Positions 33,004 to 44,687 of a DNA stretch of 64,000 nt are shown piece by piece (position 1 is the stretch's first letter; the number at the start of each line of letters is the position of its first letter). Both the position numbers and the translations under genes were made by a program. A model generated the notes under the pieces. That model saw only the letters and a list, made by a program, of their open reading frames with translations. It searched no databases and had not been told where the DNA came from. The stretch lies in assembly GCA_030411725.1 (NCBI GenBank), contig MU839840.1, positions 372,001-436,000 of the forward strand, written 5' to 3'. This stretch comes from Echria macrotheca (Eukaryota > Ascomycota > Sordariomycetes > Sordariales > Schizotheciaceae).

Positions 33004-34653
33004 ATGCTCAAGACATACACCACGACCTCTGTGCTCCTTCCCAAGCGACTGAAGCTCGTCTCCCTGCAGCACTCCAGCAAGATGACCAACGACGCAACCC
33101 TCTCCGAGACGCGCTCACAGCACCCGCAACCGCAACCCACGCCGGCTTCGCAGAGCGCGAAACAACAGGCGCAGGCCCGGCAGCGACCGGCTACGTATTT
33201 CCCGCTGGGCTACAAGGAGGCTGCGCATCAATGGGTATGTTTGGCTTTTGTCATTGGTGTTCTGCATCGCCAATTACTGACGAGGTGGCAACAGTGGACG
33301 AGCCTGTCGTCGCGCCAGGCCGAGCGCAATGTACTCTCCTACATTCCCTGGCTCCGTGAGGCCGGCAGCGACTCCCACGCCCAAGAGCTCGCAAAGAGCG
33401 ACCCGTTCGGCAAGAGGATATGGCAGTCGTCCATGGTGCAGCTGTCGGGAAAAAACCGCGCACTCAACGAGCTTGCGATCCACCGCGAGGGCGAACAGGC
33501 CGATGATACTCTTGTGATGCTGCACGGCTACGGCGCCGGCCTCGGCTTTTTCTACAAGAATTTCGAGCCCCTGAGCAGGGTGAAGGGGTGGAAGCTGTAT
33601 GCGCTCGACATGCTGGGCATGGGCAACTCGACCAGACCGCCGTTTAGGATCCACGCCACCGACCCACAGGAGAAGATCAGGGAGGCCGAAAACTGGTTCA
33701 TCGACGCGCTGGAGGAGTGGCGACGGATTCGCAACATCGAGAAGTTCACTCTCATGGGCCACTCGCTCGGTGGATATCTGGCAGTGTCCTACGCGCTCAA
33801 GTACCCCGGGCGACTGAATAAACTCATCCTCGCCTCGCCGGTCGGCATTCCCGAGGACCCATGGGCCGTCAACGCCGATATGCCCGAGCCCGAGGAATCA
33901 ACAATGGCCAACGAGTTCACACAAGACCAAGAAAGCATCGTGCAAGGCAAGCCCGCCGGCGTCCCAGGCGCCGACAACAGCAAATTCCTCCAGGCACGAG
34001 ACAAGAAGGCCGCCGCCGCGCAGCCCAACAACGCCACGACACCTCCCAAACGGCCCATTCCCGGCTGGTTAGTCTGGCTCTGGGACGCCAACGTCTCGCC
34101 CTTCAGCCTCGTCCGACTAACCGGCCCCTTCGGCCCCCGGCTCGTCTCGGGCTGGACATCCCGCCGCTTCAACCACCTCCCGCCCGACGAGAAGGACGCC
34201 ATCCACGCCTATACCTACTCGCTCTTCCGCCAAAAGGGCAGCGGCGAGTACGCGCTCCCCTACCTCCTCGCGCCGGGCGCCTACGCCCGCAGCCCCGTCA
34301 TCAACCGCATCCAGGACGTCGGGAGACAAATCATCTCGCCCGCGACCGAGACCGCCCCCGCCGTGCGCGAGACGGGCTTCCCCATCGTGCTCATGTACGG
34401 CGACAACGACTGGATGGACGTGGCGGGCGGGTATGCGGCCGAGGAGAAGATCAAGCAGCGCGTCGTCCAGGCGCTGCTGCACGGGACGGACGAGGAGAAA
34501 CGACGAGAAAACGGCGCGGCTAGGGTGCTGATTGTGCGCAAGGCGGGGCATCATTTGTATATCGATAATCCGGACGAGTTTAATGAGTTTGTGAGGCGGG
34601 AGATGGAGGAGACGAGGGAGGAGGGGGTTAGGCGGCGGGCTTTGCTGGGTTGA
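33004..34653 (+). CDS. Alpha/beta hydrolase of the CGI-58/ABHD4-5/Cld1 family
   Basis: Two exons, 33004-33234 and 33295-34653, give 529 aa. The 60-nt intron is in frame and lacks a stop, so its removal rests on GTATGT, ACAG and the expected HQW-WTSL join. Motifs are HGYGAG (oxyanion, ~154), the nucleophile elbow GHSLGG (Ser234), GDNDWMD, and a C-terminal HHLYID (H496...D501), the H-x4-D motif seen in CGI-58 and Cld1/ABHD5 relatives. The N-terminal 30 residues (MLKTYTTTSVLLPKRLKLVS...) are basic and without acids, fitting mitochondrial import; yeast Cld1 is a mitochondrial cardiolipin-specific deacylase. Substrate is inferred. A proline- and alanine-rich insertion lies between residues ~290 and 330. 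Confidence 0.88.
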   Translation: MLKTYTTTSVLLPKRLKLVSLQHSSKMTNDATLSETRSQHPQPQPTPASQSAKQQAQARQRPATYFPLGYKEAAHQWVCLAFVIGVLHRQLLTRWQQWTSLSSRQAERNVLSYIPWLREAGSDSHAQELAKSDPFGKRIWQSSMVQLSGKNRALNELAIHREGEQADDTLVMLHGYGAGLGFFYKNFEPLSRVKGWKLYALDMLGMGNSTRPPFRIHATDPQEKIREAENWFIDALEEWRRIRNIEKFTLMGHSLGGYLAVSYALKYPGRLNKLILASPVGIPEDPWAVNADMPEPEESTMANEFTQDQESIVQGKPAGVPGADNSKFLQARDKKAAAAQPNNATTPPKRPIPGWLVWLWDANVSPFSLVRLTGPFGPRLVSGWTSRRFNHLPPDEKDAIHAYTYSLFRQKGSGEYALPYLLAPGAYARSPVINRIQDVGRQIISPATETAPAVRETGFPIVLMYGDNDWMDVAGGYAAEEKIKQRVVQALLHGTDEEKRRENGAARVLIVRKAGHHLYIDNPDEFNEFVRREMEETREEGVRRRALLG

Positions 34654-35580
34654 TGTGGTTGATGTGAGGAGAGGGAGAGGGAGAGGGAGAGGGAGAGGGT
34701 TATGAGCATTTATGGGGCTGGGTTGATGGGCTGGGTTGGCATGGGATGGCGTTTTATATAAAAAACAGCGGACGATTCAGTCTGTCTGTCTGTTTGGATG
34801 GATGGATGGATGGGATTAATGTTGGCATATTATTTTGTTAGATGTACAATACGTTTTAGATTTGTCTTGCATTTCGCTAGAAGAGCATCGATGTAGAGAG
34901 TTTTGGTTGGCTATGGCGTACCACGAACACGAACCTGAAATCTTTACGGTGCTGGTGCTAGTACTGATGCTAGTCCTAGTGCTGGTAGCTCACCTAGCTC
35001 ACTTACCTACCTACCTAGGTATAGTATTGCATTATAGACAGAGCATAGCTATGCCGCCATGATTCGATCATGGATGTCTCCGGCACTGGGTATTCTAACC
35101 ACACACAAGTATAACTCGGCTCGGCGTAGAGGGGGGGAGGGGGGGTGTGCTCCTTGATGACCTTGTGGACGAGATGGAGGGTCTCGGGGTCGCGATCGAG
35201 CGATTGGAGAACATACTTATTTTCATTGGGGCTACAAACCGGCTGTCGTTGGTGGTGAACCCTTTGAGTGTATCCGGTGAGTTAGATACCCCATAGGCCT
35301 CGTCTCTAGACACACTGTCACCGACACTGCACCACCAAACCAGAAACTTCAGACACCAAGTCTCGCGCTTCATCGCTGTTTATCCCGTTTCCAATGCAAT
35401 GCTGACGGACTAGATACGTGATTTATCATACAAGTCTATTTGTCCCCCAGTCCCCATTTTCATTTCCGAGCAGATGTCTCCTAACTACCACTTGAGAGGC
35501 AAACGGGAACTAAACCCACCGCTCGCAAGAACCGCACGCCAAACGCCCCGTGACAACCCCTCACAAACGCTCGCTCGCAC
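34654..35580. other. Convergent intergenic region with simple repeats
   Basis: No gene. It holds (GAGAGG)n at 34669-34699, (TCTG)3 then (GGAT)4 at 34781-34812, a TTACCTACCTACCTAGGTATA motif at 35003-35023, and short CTAGTGCTGGT repeats at 34950-34990. Confidence 0.55.
34669..34699. repeat. (GAGAGG)n simple repeat
   Basis: Five tandem copies of a 6-bp GA-rich unit lie just after the hydrolase stop codon. Confidence 0.9.
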
Positions 35581-36813
35581 CTACTCATCATCTGCTAGCT
35601 CCTCCACCCTGGGAGACGTGTATCCACGCTGTTGAGGCCCCGTAGCAATCTGTGTAGCTGTAGCAGTCGTCGTGGCAGTCGCTGGCGCGGGCTGGCCGGT
35701 CTTGGCCGAAAGGACCGCCTGGGCGTTGGCCGATCCGACAGCCTTGGCCTTGCTCTTCTTCTTCTTCTTGGGATTAGGCTATTCCAACTTGTCAGTCTAG
35801 GTTCACGGGGAAAGTGCAGAACAAACTTACGTCATGCCAGGCCCAGACGGGCTTGAAGCTCTCAACGACCGAGACATCCTCCCACAGGTTGGGGAACAGC
35901 CAGAAGCCGGGCGACAGGACGAAGTAGGTGACACAGAAGAGGATGACGCGGAAGATGGCCATGGCGAAAAACAGGCCGAGAAACATCAGGAAACCCCAAC
36001 TCAGATAGTAAACACCTTGGCGCATCTTGAGCGGCCAGAGCGGGTAGCAGACGACGGTGAAGATGAGAAGGAGAGCGAGAGCGGCGTAGACCTTGCGCAT
36101 CAGCTGGGGACCTTCCCAGAGCCAGGCGTAGTACATGTCATCTTCCGCATCCTGCTGCTGCTCGATGCGAACCGTCCACAGGCCCTTGGTCCGCTTGCCC
36201 TTCTTGGCCGGGCCATGGTCGTGGCCCTCGTGCGGGTCCGATTTGGAGACGCGCAAGGCCAGCATCGACATGGGCAGCAGCTTGAATGTGTTCTCGAGCG
36301 AGGCGCGGTCCGTGATCTCGGGCAGGGCGGGGTTCTTCTTGCGTGCCTTTTCGTAGGCGGGGGACTGCATGGCACGCAGCGCTCGCTTCACTGTTTTCCA
36401 TCTGGTCAGCATTTGGTATGGAATCGTGGGTCTGTCATCTTGCCTCTGAACATATCCTTGCGCTCGCCATTCAGGATACAGGTGCGCGGCTTGAGCTCCT
36501 GGGTCTTGAGGAACTTTGCGAGGGCAATAGCTACCGGGTTCGGCGGCCCTGGCACGATGGGCTGGGGTTGTCCTTGCTGGTGCTGGTGCTGGTGTTGTTG
36601 GGGATGGGGATGAGAGTGGCCACCGCCCTCGGCCTGCTGGCGCTGCATCTCTTGCATCCGGGCTTGTTGCTGCTCCATGGCCTGTTTCTTGAGATGCTCA
36701 ATGAACTGGGGCACCGTCATGCCGGCCTTCTCGGCGTCGGCGGCGATCTGGCGCTGCATGGCAGCAATCTGCTCGGGCGAGGGCATCTGCCCCGGCATTG
36801 GTGGGCCCTGCAT
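35581..36813 (-). CDS. SEC62: Sec62, ER protein-translocation subunit
   Basis: Three exons on the minus strand, 36813-36444, 36390-35831 and 35778-35581, give 375 aa. The protein shows IALAKFLKTQELKPRTCIL, the Sec62 N-terminal domain RVKRALRAMQSPAYEKA, two membrane spans (YAALALLLIFTVVCYPLWPL and LSWGFLMFLGLFFAMAIFRV), then a cytosolic tail with a K-rich stretch (KKKKKSKAKA). By family knowledge it forms the Sec62/63-Sec61 channel for post-translational import into the ER. The extra ~110-residue Q/M/H-rich N-terminus is usual in filamentous fungi. Intron 1 has a non-canonical GC donor (AGAG/GCAAGA...AACAG/TGAAG); using it restores the conserved FRVKRAL sequence and keeps the frame. The start is the first ATG (MQGPPMPGQ). 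Confidence 0.94.
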
Positions 36814-38631
36814 TGTAGGCAACTGTCCCTTTGCGGACCGGTTTCTAGACGGATTTCTAGAGCGGTCGGGAGAGTTGTGGCAGACGTTGTCGGTTTCGTG
36901 GGTTGGCCCTTTGAAGTGTGGATTATTTTGCTTCGAGGCAAGCTGTACTTTACACGTCGCATCAAATCCCTGGCAGTCTGGATGGCCCGTGCGCAGCCTT
37001 AGTTGCTGACCCTGGCGCCTTCCCCGGACCTCAAAAAGCGGCTGTGGGCCTAGAACCCCCCGAAGCTTAACCGTGTCCTGGAGTTTCTAGATTATCCGCC
37101 GCCGCTGTGCTCGTTGGGCAAAAACCAAGAACACGGCCACAATCATCAACGATCAATCATCAGCCCGTATCCGCATCAGCCACTCAACGTAATGAAGGCT
37201 GCACATTTGATGTGGTCTCCACCCAGCGGACATTGGTCTGAATGGTGCAAATACGGGAGAACGACAGGTCTACATGCCGTTTTTTAGAGAGAGAACGCAC
37301 AGCGGCGAGCTGTCATTTATAGTCCGTACAGGACACCAGCAATCAAATTTGGGATGAGACATGGTCGCATGTCGCCGGACAGCTCTGGTCCTGCTGCGAC
37401 CAGGGCAGGTCCGACGTTGAGGAGTCTTTTGCGCTAAAACATTCCCACGCCGCTGACCCCGACCTCGGTTTCTAGCGCGCTGGCCAGAAGCCACCCAGAT
37501 CCTAGCGGGTCGGCGAGCATGAGGCTTTCGATATCCGCGTGCGGGCGCTAAAACGCTGCATGCTCGTTCGGGATGACGATATTGCCCACGCTTGGCTTCG
37601 GAAAGTGTACACTAGGCTCTTGAGCTCAGCTCGCACCTCCTGTTCGCCGCTCGTGTGGGCTGGTTTGCCTCTCGGATACCACTCCACAGCCGAGGGGACA
37701 CGCAGAGGAGCAAAAGGGGCAATCGACAACAGACACACACCTCCTTTTGCGGAAGGCGGGTGGACCGGTGGCCAATCCATCAGCTTGTTTGTGTCTGCGG
37801 AGGGACGCCTTACCCGGTTGTGCCACGGTGCCTTGCATGGACAGGTCGACTCGTCCCGCTGGGTTTTGCGATCGAAACATGTCGCCAGGCACCGGCGAGG
37901 GGGGAGCACGAGGGGTCGCGCGGGCGACAAGCAAGATTATCACGGAGTGCGGCAATCGAGGCGAGATCGCAGCCGGCCCCGGTCGCTGCCATCTGTTTGG
38001 CCACCAAGGCGCGTGTGGTTGGCCTGGGGTCTTGGCCGGGGGCGGCGCGCGGGCGTGCATTCGATCTCGTCAGGTATGTACGGCTGTAGGTATTCCAGTT
38101 TCCCCAACACAACCTTGCTCGACCTGTTGTGCCGGATCCTCGGTTTCAGAAGCGACGCGCAGGTGCGGTGCGACGAGGGCATGGCGACGACGACCAGAAG
38201 CAGCGGAGAACCAGCCAAGGACCCAATGTCGTGGGCCCACGAGACCCCCCTCGCGGGGATTTGTGGCAATGCGGTCAAGAACAGACTGAGACATTGACTT
38301 GCAGTGCGGCAGCGTCTGCAGCACGCGATTTGCGGGCGTGGGCCATTGGGTGTGTAGCGCCGCCATCCGACGCATCACCGGCCCCCGGTTTTGTAAGCGC
38401 CAACTGGTCCTCGGCCATTCCCCGCCAGCGAATCAGGACCACGCCATGCAACCTCACCTCTGCTCGCGGCACACCCGCAATAACTAGCTAGTCAGCGCTG
38501 CTGCTCAGCCGGCCACCAAGACACGGCCATACAATAAGATGCCGGCCCTCGACGCCGCCCGCCCCGACTCTCACTAGAGATCGTCTTATTATTCCGGCCT
38601 GCCGCTGAACCATGTCCCCTCTGAAGTCGCC
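36814..38631. other. Divergent intergenic region, SEC62 and an unrecognised gene
   Basis: 1.8 kb, GC-rich. Frames of 100-250 codons occur in several phases on both strands between 37.5 and 38.5 kb and mask one another, as in GC-rich non-coding DNA. I support none. A short uORF near 38612 is listed separately. Confidence 0.45.
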
Positions 38632-38635
38632 ATGA
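38612..38635 (+). promoter_or_regulatory. Seven-codon uORF overlapping the start codon of the next gene
   Basis: An ATG at 38612 reads seven codons to a TGA that overlaps the downstream ATG as ATGA. It lies in a different frame from the main gene. If it is in the mRNA, it would make initiation of the 526-aa protein depend on leaky scanning or reinitiation. The transcript start is not known. Confidence 0.4.
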
Positions 38636-40273
38636 GGTCGCTGGGCAGCATGTTGGTCGAGACGTACAACTCGTGGCTCGACTCGGTGTCGACCTGCTGT
38701 GGCCTCGGTGAGGGCACTTCTCGTCAGCAAGGCACCTCCTCGGGCCTCGACAAGCCCATCATCGTCCTCCGCGACCAACCCGCCTTCATCCCGCCGCCGT
38801 CGGCTGAGCCGCTATGGACGAGCGAGAGCAGTTATGAGAAGACGCTGGAGCACGAGAGGGCGCGGTCCCGGGGCCGGCCCTCGAGCAGCTGGTCGCGGGG
38901 GACCATGGGTACTCCTTGGTTTTCGCGCTCATCCTCATCACGACGACGGCCCAAGATATCTAATCCTTCGAATTTTCGTCATGTTCACTCGGAATCTTTC
39001 CAGTTTCCTCTGCCGGAGCCGGCACAGAAGCGCTTCTCCTTCCGACCACTCGAGCTGGGCTTCGAGTCGAGAGACGAGAAGATGTCACCCCTCTTGCCGT
39101 ACTTTGACCCGGCCGACAGGGAAACCCAGATCACTCCTCCGCCCCGGGCTCACACCGCCGGCAGCAGCAAGTGGGAGGGGAGCAGCCCGACGCTGACACA
39201 CGACCGGAGCTACTCGTCCATGTCCTTCCATGTTCCGAGGAGAGGTCAGGGGTCTGTCAGCTCACAGGATCACGTCACTCCGCCGAGGATTCCGGCCAAG
39301 GCACGAGCGCGCGCATATACTTCGCCTTCGGAGAACATCGAGACCATTGTCGAGCGCATCGCCAGCGCCCTCATCGAGAAGGAGAGGTTAGAGGCCGAGA
39401 TCGATTCCATCATCGAGCGTCAGAGCATTTACATCAGCAGTCGGCCGTCGACTGCCTACGGAATACCTGGTATGTTTTTTTTTGTTTTTTTTTTCACAAG
39501 CATACAACAGAGTGGAGCTAACAGCAGCAGAACTCGAACCAATGCCCTCGATCCCGGCTCTCCCGGCTGCGGCGCCTTCGTTCGCCGAGCGGCTCAGCAC
39601 CGAGGGGAGACCGCACACGGCGCCGTCCCAAGCAGCCGGCAGCGGCATGACCTCGCAGGAGCGGACGCTCGCCCTCGCAGCGGCGGCCTTCAACTCACAC
39701 CCGTTCCGGGTAGAAGACGCACCGCGGAATGCCCGCGGCGGCGGAATGCGCGACGACCGGTCCCTCGATCGACCACTCGCCCCGCCTCTCCCGCTCGTCC
39801 TCCGCCCGCCACTACGGAAGAAGAAATCCTTCTCCCGCGTGTCGAGCTGGCTCTTCCCCGGCGGCGGTGACGAGCACCAGCACCAGCACCAGCAGCGAAG
39901 AGACATGAGCGTCAGCTCGGTGACCAACGCGCCCCGGCCCGTCCGGGGGGACGAGGGCTTCTACCAGTGCGTGGCGGCGCCGCGGATGAGTCATGACTCG
40001 GACGTCTCGTCGCTGTCGACGTGGAAGACTACGACCGAGGAGGAGGAGGACGAAGACAGAGAGGAGAACCAGACGGTGCCGACGACGAGGGGGTCGCCGG
40101 GGAGTAGCCCGGTCATTCAGAACACGCCTAAACAGACGCCTGTCGTGGAGCGGCCGGCTAGGTTTGAGGGGGTGGGAGTGGTGGGGGTGAATAAGGGGCA
40201 GGCGGGGCTGGTGGTGCCGGCTGCTGGTGCTGTGCAGGGTCCGAGACCGCAGAGCGTTGGTGTTGCCTTTTAA
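38632..40273 (+). CDS. Unrecognised 526-aa S/R/P-rich fungal protein
   Basis: Two exons, 38632-39469 and 39531-40273. I recognise no domain. The protein is mostly low in complexity: R/S-rich segments (WSRGTMGTPWFSRSSSSRRR), an amphipathic helix-like stretch with ENIETIVERIASALIEKERLEAEIDSI-type spacing just before the intron, and HQHQHQQ, EEEEDEDREE and PP-rich segments afterwards. It is probably a largely disordered regulatory or scaffolding protein. The splice acceptor is CAGCAGCAG; any of three AGs would keep the frame, and I chose the last because the CTAAC branch sequence is very close. The sequence is coding-like over both exons with a clear stop in GTTGCCTTTTAA. Function unknown. Confidence 0.65.
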
Positions 40274-42128
40274 CTTTTGAGGGGGTGGTGGTGTAAATCT
40301 ATATTGTACCATAACAGTACCGGTTGGTTTGGTGGACCGGGATATTTTTGAGATTTATTCTAATCTAGATGGAATGGGCGGAAGGGGCTCGTCGAGCTGG
40401 ACGCTTGACGATGGACAGAGGGCATTTATGATGGGATGGACAGATGGACGCATGTTTGCATGAATGGGACGTTGGGAGGGCGGCTTTTTTGTGTATTTTA
40501 TCATGATACCATTTTGCATTTTTTGTAGGTAGTTTTTAACGGGATTAAAAGCAGATGTCTGCTGTTTTCTCTACATACACCTACCTACCTGGCTGGGTTG
40601 ATTTTGTGCTAGAGTTGTGAACTCGGATAGGGGAGGGGAGTCGAAGGGGAGCGAGCGAACGTTGCTACTATCACATGCTTCGCGAACAGTCTGGTTTTTT
40701 TCTGGCTGGCTTTCGGGCGGGTTTGTCGGGCTGAGGTGAGTGAGTGGCTGTAGTGTATATCCACCTGGCAATGCGATACGTCAATGTCTCACTTGTCCAA
40801 GGCAGATGGCGGTCCAGCCGTATTCCCAGAATACAAGCAGGAGGGCTATGTCAACAATCCCATCATCCAACTGGACAATGCAATCATCAATCCCTTTGAC
40901 ATGTGCACACAATTATCACATGCTTTCTCTTCTTCCCCTATTCTCTGCTATAAGCTAGGTAGTGTAGGAGGTTGTCTTACCTTTTCGGCCCGGCAAAAGA
41001 TAGTTACTGGTAGCAATCCAAACCTTTCCATGCTGGTTAAGGTATATTACTGGCCAGAGCTGAATGCAACCATTATTCACCTACGTACCGAGCTGCGGCT
41101 GAACCCACATCGTTTCCATCCATCGCTTGCGAAAATGATGGTGATGCGGATGCGGGATGTTGCCGACGACTGGCTGGCTGGCTGGTGAGTGGTTGGGTTG
41201 GGTAAGGAGAGGGGGGAAGGAAAAGGGCGGTGGTGGTGGGTTGGGTGTGAATGGAGGGTGGGATTCGTGTCTCGCCGGGGGTGGCTGTGCGTTTGTACTC
41301 TGGTGTAGGTGCGGTAGGTGGTGGTGGTTGCTAGAGGGCATGAATAAGGTAAACCAAACCAAACCCATTCACCTATCGGGTCCGGGATATTGTGGGATTT
41401 GGAATCGACTGGAAGGGATCGAAAGGCTTGGTAAATGTTGGGGTGGTGGTAGGGTGGCGTTTTGTTTATTTGTTGTGTCTTTTTTGAGGAAGGGTAGGGT
41501 ACGCGTTTGGATAGGGGTATGTACGGGTTACAGAAGAGAAAGTGGTTACGAGGGCTGTGAAAGGGGAGGATACGGAATAGCTATGGACCTATGGATTTTC
41601 GTTGGCAGTTGACGCTGGAGACGGGAGGTGACCTGAACCTTGGCGGATAACTAGTGGACAGCAGACATTGGCATTCGATACTGCCCGTGGAAGGCTCTCA
41701 TAGCTGGGTTCACGGTCAGTTTCCCCCGGCGGATGAAATACCACCCGACTTGAAATCCCAGACCAAGGAAATCTTCTGGAAGGAATCCTGGAGGCCTGAA
41801 GCTCAGCCCGGGTGCTTGGTTTCTTGGCTGGAATGCCCCGCAATCTTGGCTCAGATCGGGTCCCACTTTAGCCCTGCTGCACGTGCACTGGCCCCCGGTT
41901 TCAGACCCCAGTCTTTTTAGTTGGAACACAACGGCGAGCCAACCCGACGACGTCAACGTCCAACGTGGTGAGCTTGGGTTTTGGATATCCATTGTCTTCC
42001 GTCCGGTGAAAACGGAACACGAAAAAGCGTGAGCAGATGGCATTTCTACCCCACGCAACCCTGACCGCACCTGCTGCCGTTTGAATACACGGAAACCTGG
42101 CATCTGCAGATCCAATGTAACTGCCAAA
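40274..42128. other. Intergenic upstream of the phytase-family gene
   Basis: 1.85 kb with no supported gene. It contains CTACCTACCTGG near 40580, G/T-rich tracts at 41.2-41.5 kb, and probably the 5' UTR of the phosphatase gene in its last few hundred bases. Confidence 0.45.
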
Positions 42129-43700
42129 ATGAAGCTCTCAGACATTGTAGCGCCCTTCAAGGCCGTCTTCGGCCGGAATAGCTACGCCTCTCTGCCCACC
42201 GAGGAATCTGCCCCGACTGAAGCCCAGAAGCTCGGGTACCGTCGCTATAGGCTCGCCCTCAAGTCCACCATGGCCGTCCTCGGGGTTTTTATCGTGGGAT
42301 ACCTCGTGTGGTACACAGCGTGAGTTTCTCGAAAAAGAGTAATGGGTTGCTCTGACGTCGACAGGAGAGCTGCCGACCCGTCCTCCCACAAATGCGATAC
42401 CCCTGAGCACGGATTCCAGTGCAGCCCCGACATCTCGCACTCCTGGGGCCAGTACTCGCCCTTCTTCTCGGTCCCGTCCGAGATCGACTCATCTGTCCCC
42501 AAGGGATGCGACATCACGTTTGCCCAGGTTCTTTCACGACATGGCGCCCGGGATCCAACCTTGTCCAAGTCGATGCTGTACCGTGCCCAGGTTTCCAGAA
42601 TCCACGACACAGCGACCGATTATGGTCCCGGCTACGAGTTCATCAAGGACTACAAGTACCAACTGGGCGCCGAGCAGCTCACCGTCTTCGGCGAGCAGCA
42701 CATGGTGAACTCGGGCATCAAGTTTTACCACCGCTACCGGTCGCTCGCCCGTCAGTCCATTCCTTTTGTGCGCGCGTCCGGACAGGATCGCGTCGTTAAC
42801 TCGGCCGTAAACTGGACCCAGGGCTTCCACGAGGCTCTCCTCGCCGACAAGGCCTCCAAAAACCATCCTCACTATCCGTATGACATGCTTGTTATCCCGG
42901 AAACGCCCACTACGAACAACACGCTCAACAACAAGCTCTGCGCCCCCTTCACGAGCGGCGAGTACTCCAAGCTCGGGGCCGTCGCCTCGGAAACCTTTCT
43001 GGAGACCTTCGCCCCGCCCATTGTCGATCGTCTAAACGCCCACCTGCCAGGCGTGAACTTTACGATTTCCGACGTCCCCGCAATCATGGACTTATGCCCC
43101 TTTAATACGGTGGCCGACCGACACGGGGCGCTGTCGCCCTTCTGCGGCCTTTTTAGCGCGGACGAGTGGGCAAGCTACGACTACTACGAAACACTGGAGA
43201 AATGGTACGGCTTCGGGCCGGGGAACCCTCTCGGTCCGACCCAGGGCGTCGGCTGGGTCAACGAGCTGCTGGCGCGGCTGACAGGCAAGCCGGTGGATGA
43301 TCGGACGTGCACCAACGCGACGCTCGACGACGATGCCGCCACGTTTCCGCTCGGAAAGAGTCTGTATGCTGACTTTAGCCACGATAATGACATGACTAGC
43401 ATACTGGGCGCCCTGGGGCTGTACGAGGGGGAGCTTTCGAACAGTACGCGCACGGCGCCGAGGGAGGCGGATGGGTATTCGGCTAGCTGGACGGTGCCGT
43501 TTGCGGCGAGAATCTACGTGGAGAAGATGCAGTGCAGCGGGTCAAAGAGAGGAGAGGAGTTTGTCAGGGTGTTGGTCAATGATCGGGTTGTGCCGTTGAA
43601 GGGGTGCGATGTGGATAAGCTTGGGAGGTGTACGCTTTCCAAATTTGTGGATAGTATGGAGTTTGCGAGGAAGGGGGGCCGGTGGGATATGTGCTGGTGA
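42129..43700 (+). CDS. Phytase-family histidine acid phosphatase with N-terminal membrane anchor
   Basis: Two exons, 42129-42319 and 42365-43700 (45-nt intron), give 508 aa. The catalytic RHGARDP (122-128) and the proton-donor HD (SHDND, H403-D404) are present, with a CDTPEHGFQC start and the many cysteines of the PhyA clade of fungal 3-phytases. N-x-S/T sites are common (NWT, NNT, NFT, NAT, NST). Unlike secreted PhyA enzymes, there is no N-terminal signal peptide. Instead a ~40-residue hydrophilic head precedes one membrane segment (STMAVLGVFIVGYLVWY, ~46-62), so it is predicted to be a type II membrane protein with its catalytic domain in the lumen or outside. It removes phosphate from phytate or other esters; actual substrate is inferred. 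The start is the only ATG in frame. Confidence 0.9.
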
Positions 43701-44687
43701 AGACCTGTGGTGTTGAGGGGACCTAATAACGAGTACGGGGAAAAACTTTTATGAATGACTACTGTATACAAGTAGACTTTAATCAGCGCTGACTTTAATG
43801 CATGCGGTTAAACACTGTCTTTTAGAACTAACAGAGGACGACCAATCAGATATATGCTTTTATTTTTATCTTTTAGAACCGGGAGAGTTGATTTGAGCGG
43901 ACTGGCGTGGCTTTCATATGTCTGTACCCCGATAGTTGGGTTGGAGTCCGACGGCTGAGCTGTCGTGGCAGCGGGGTAGCTATCGTAAGACGGTGAGGCA
44001 GAGACGAAGTCACTGTTGGTTGTTGCCAGGATGAGGATTCATTTCACTGTCGAAGGGATTTGATCCTTTAGGCGGCGATCAGGTGTAAAACCCTCAAAAA
44101 AAAAAACCTTATTACAGGCATTCACCGGGGGCGTTGATGTCCAGTTCACTGCCTGATAATTAAACGAAGTGGACAAATTTCCATAGGGCTGTGATGACGC
44201 AAATCAACCTTGGGAGATTGAAAGTCGTTGTCTTGGCCTCACTCAGGCGCCAGCGCTAACAAACGCTGTTGCAGATTCCCTGGCCCGAAAAAAGTGGGGA
44301 GGCAGCCGCAGCAGTTCCATCGTTCACGTTCATCACCCCCCTGCTTGCGGGCAATTCCCAGCTTCCAGTTCAGGTTCCCGACCCCAGCTGTCATCCTCTC
44401 TGTCCACTTTTGTCACCCACCTGAGTGCGCGCGCACAATTCCAGTTCCACCCCGACCGACTTGTTTTTTTTTTCGACCTCGATTAACAAACGATACCCGT
44501 GTTGACTGTGCGAAACCTTCCGAGTTATCCGCCGCCCGCCGTCGCCGTCGCGGGGACACCAAAGTCGTGATCCGTCTACCGTGACCCCATGTCAGCACAG
44601 CTCCCGGCGAGACTACGATAATCCGCGCGCGCGTTTATTCCAACGACATAAAGATATTTGAGAAGAGAAGAAGGAGCAAAAGTCAAG
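43701..44687. other. Intergenic between two plus-strand genes
   Basis: No gene. It holds the phosphatase 3' UTR, a near-duplicate TCTTTTAGAAC at about 43818 and 43868, and an A-run at ~44096-44106. The last 300 bp look like a C/T-rich promoter and leader for the next gene. Confidence 0.45.

Noticed and set aside
37539..38297. 252-codon frame on the plus strand
   Set aside because: Several frames on both strands overlap here with similar length; none has a motif or coding-like codon use.
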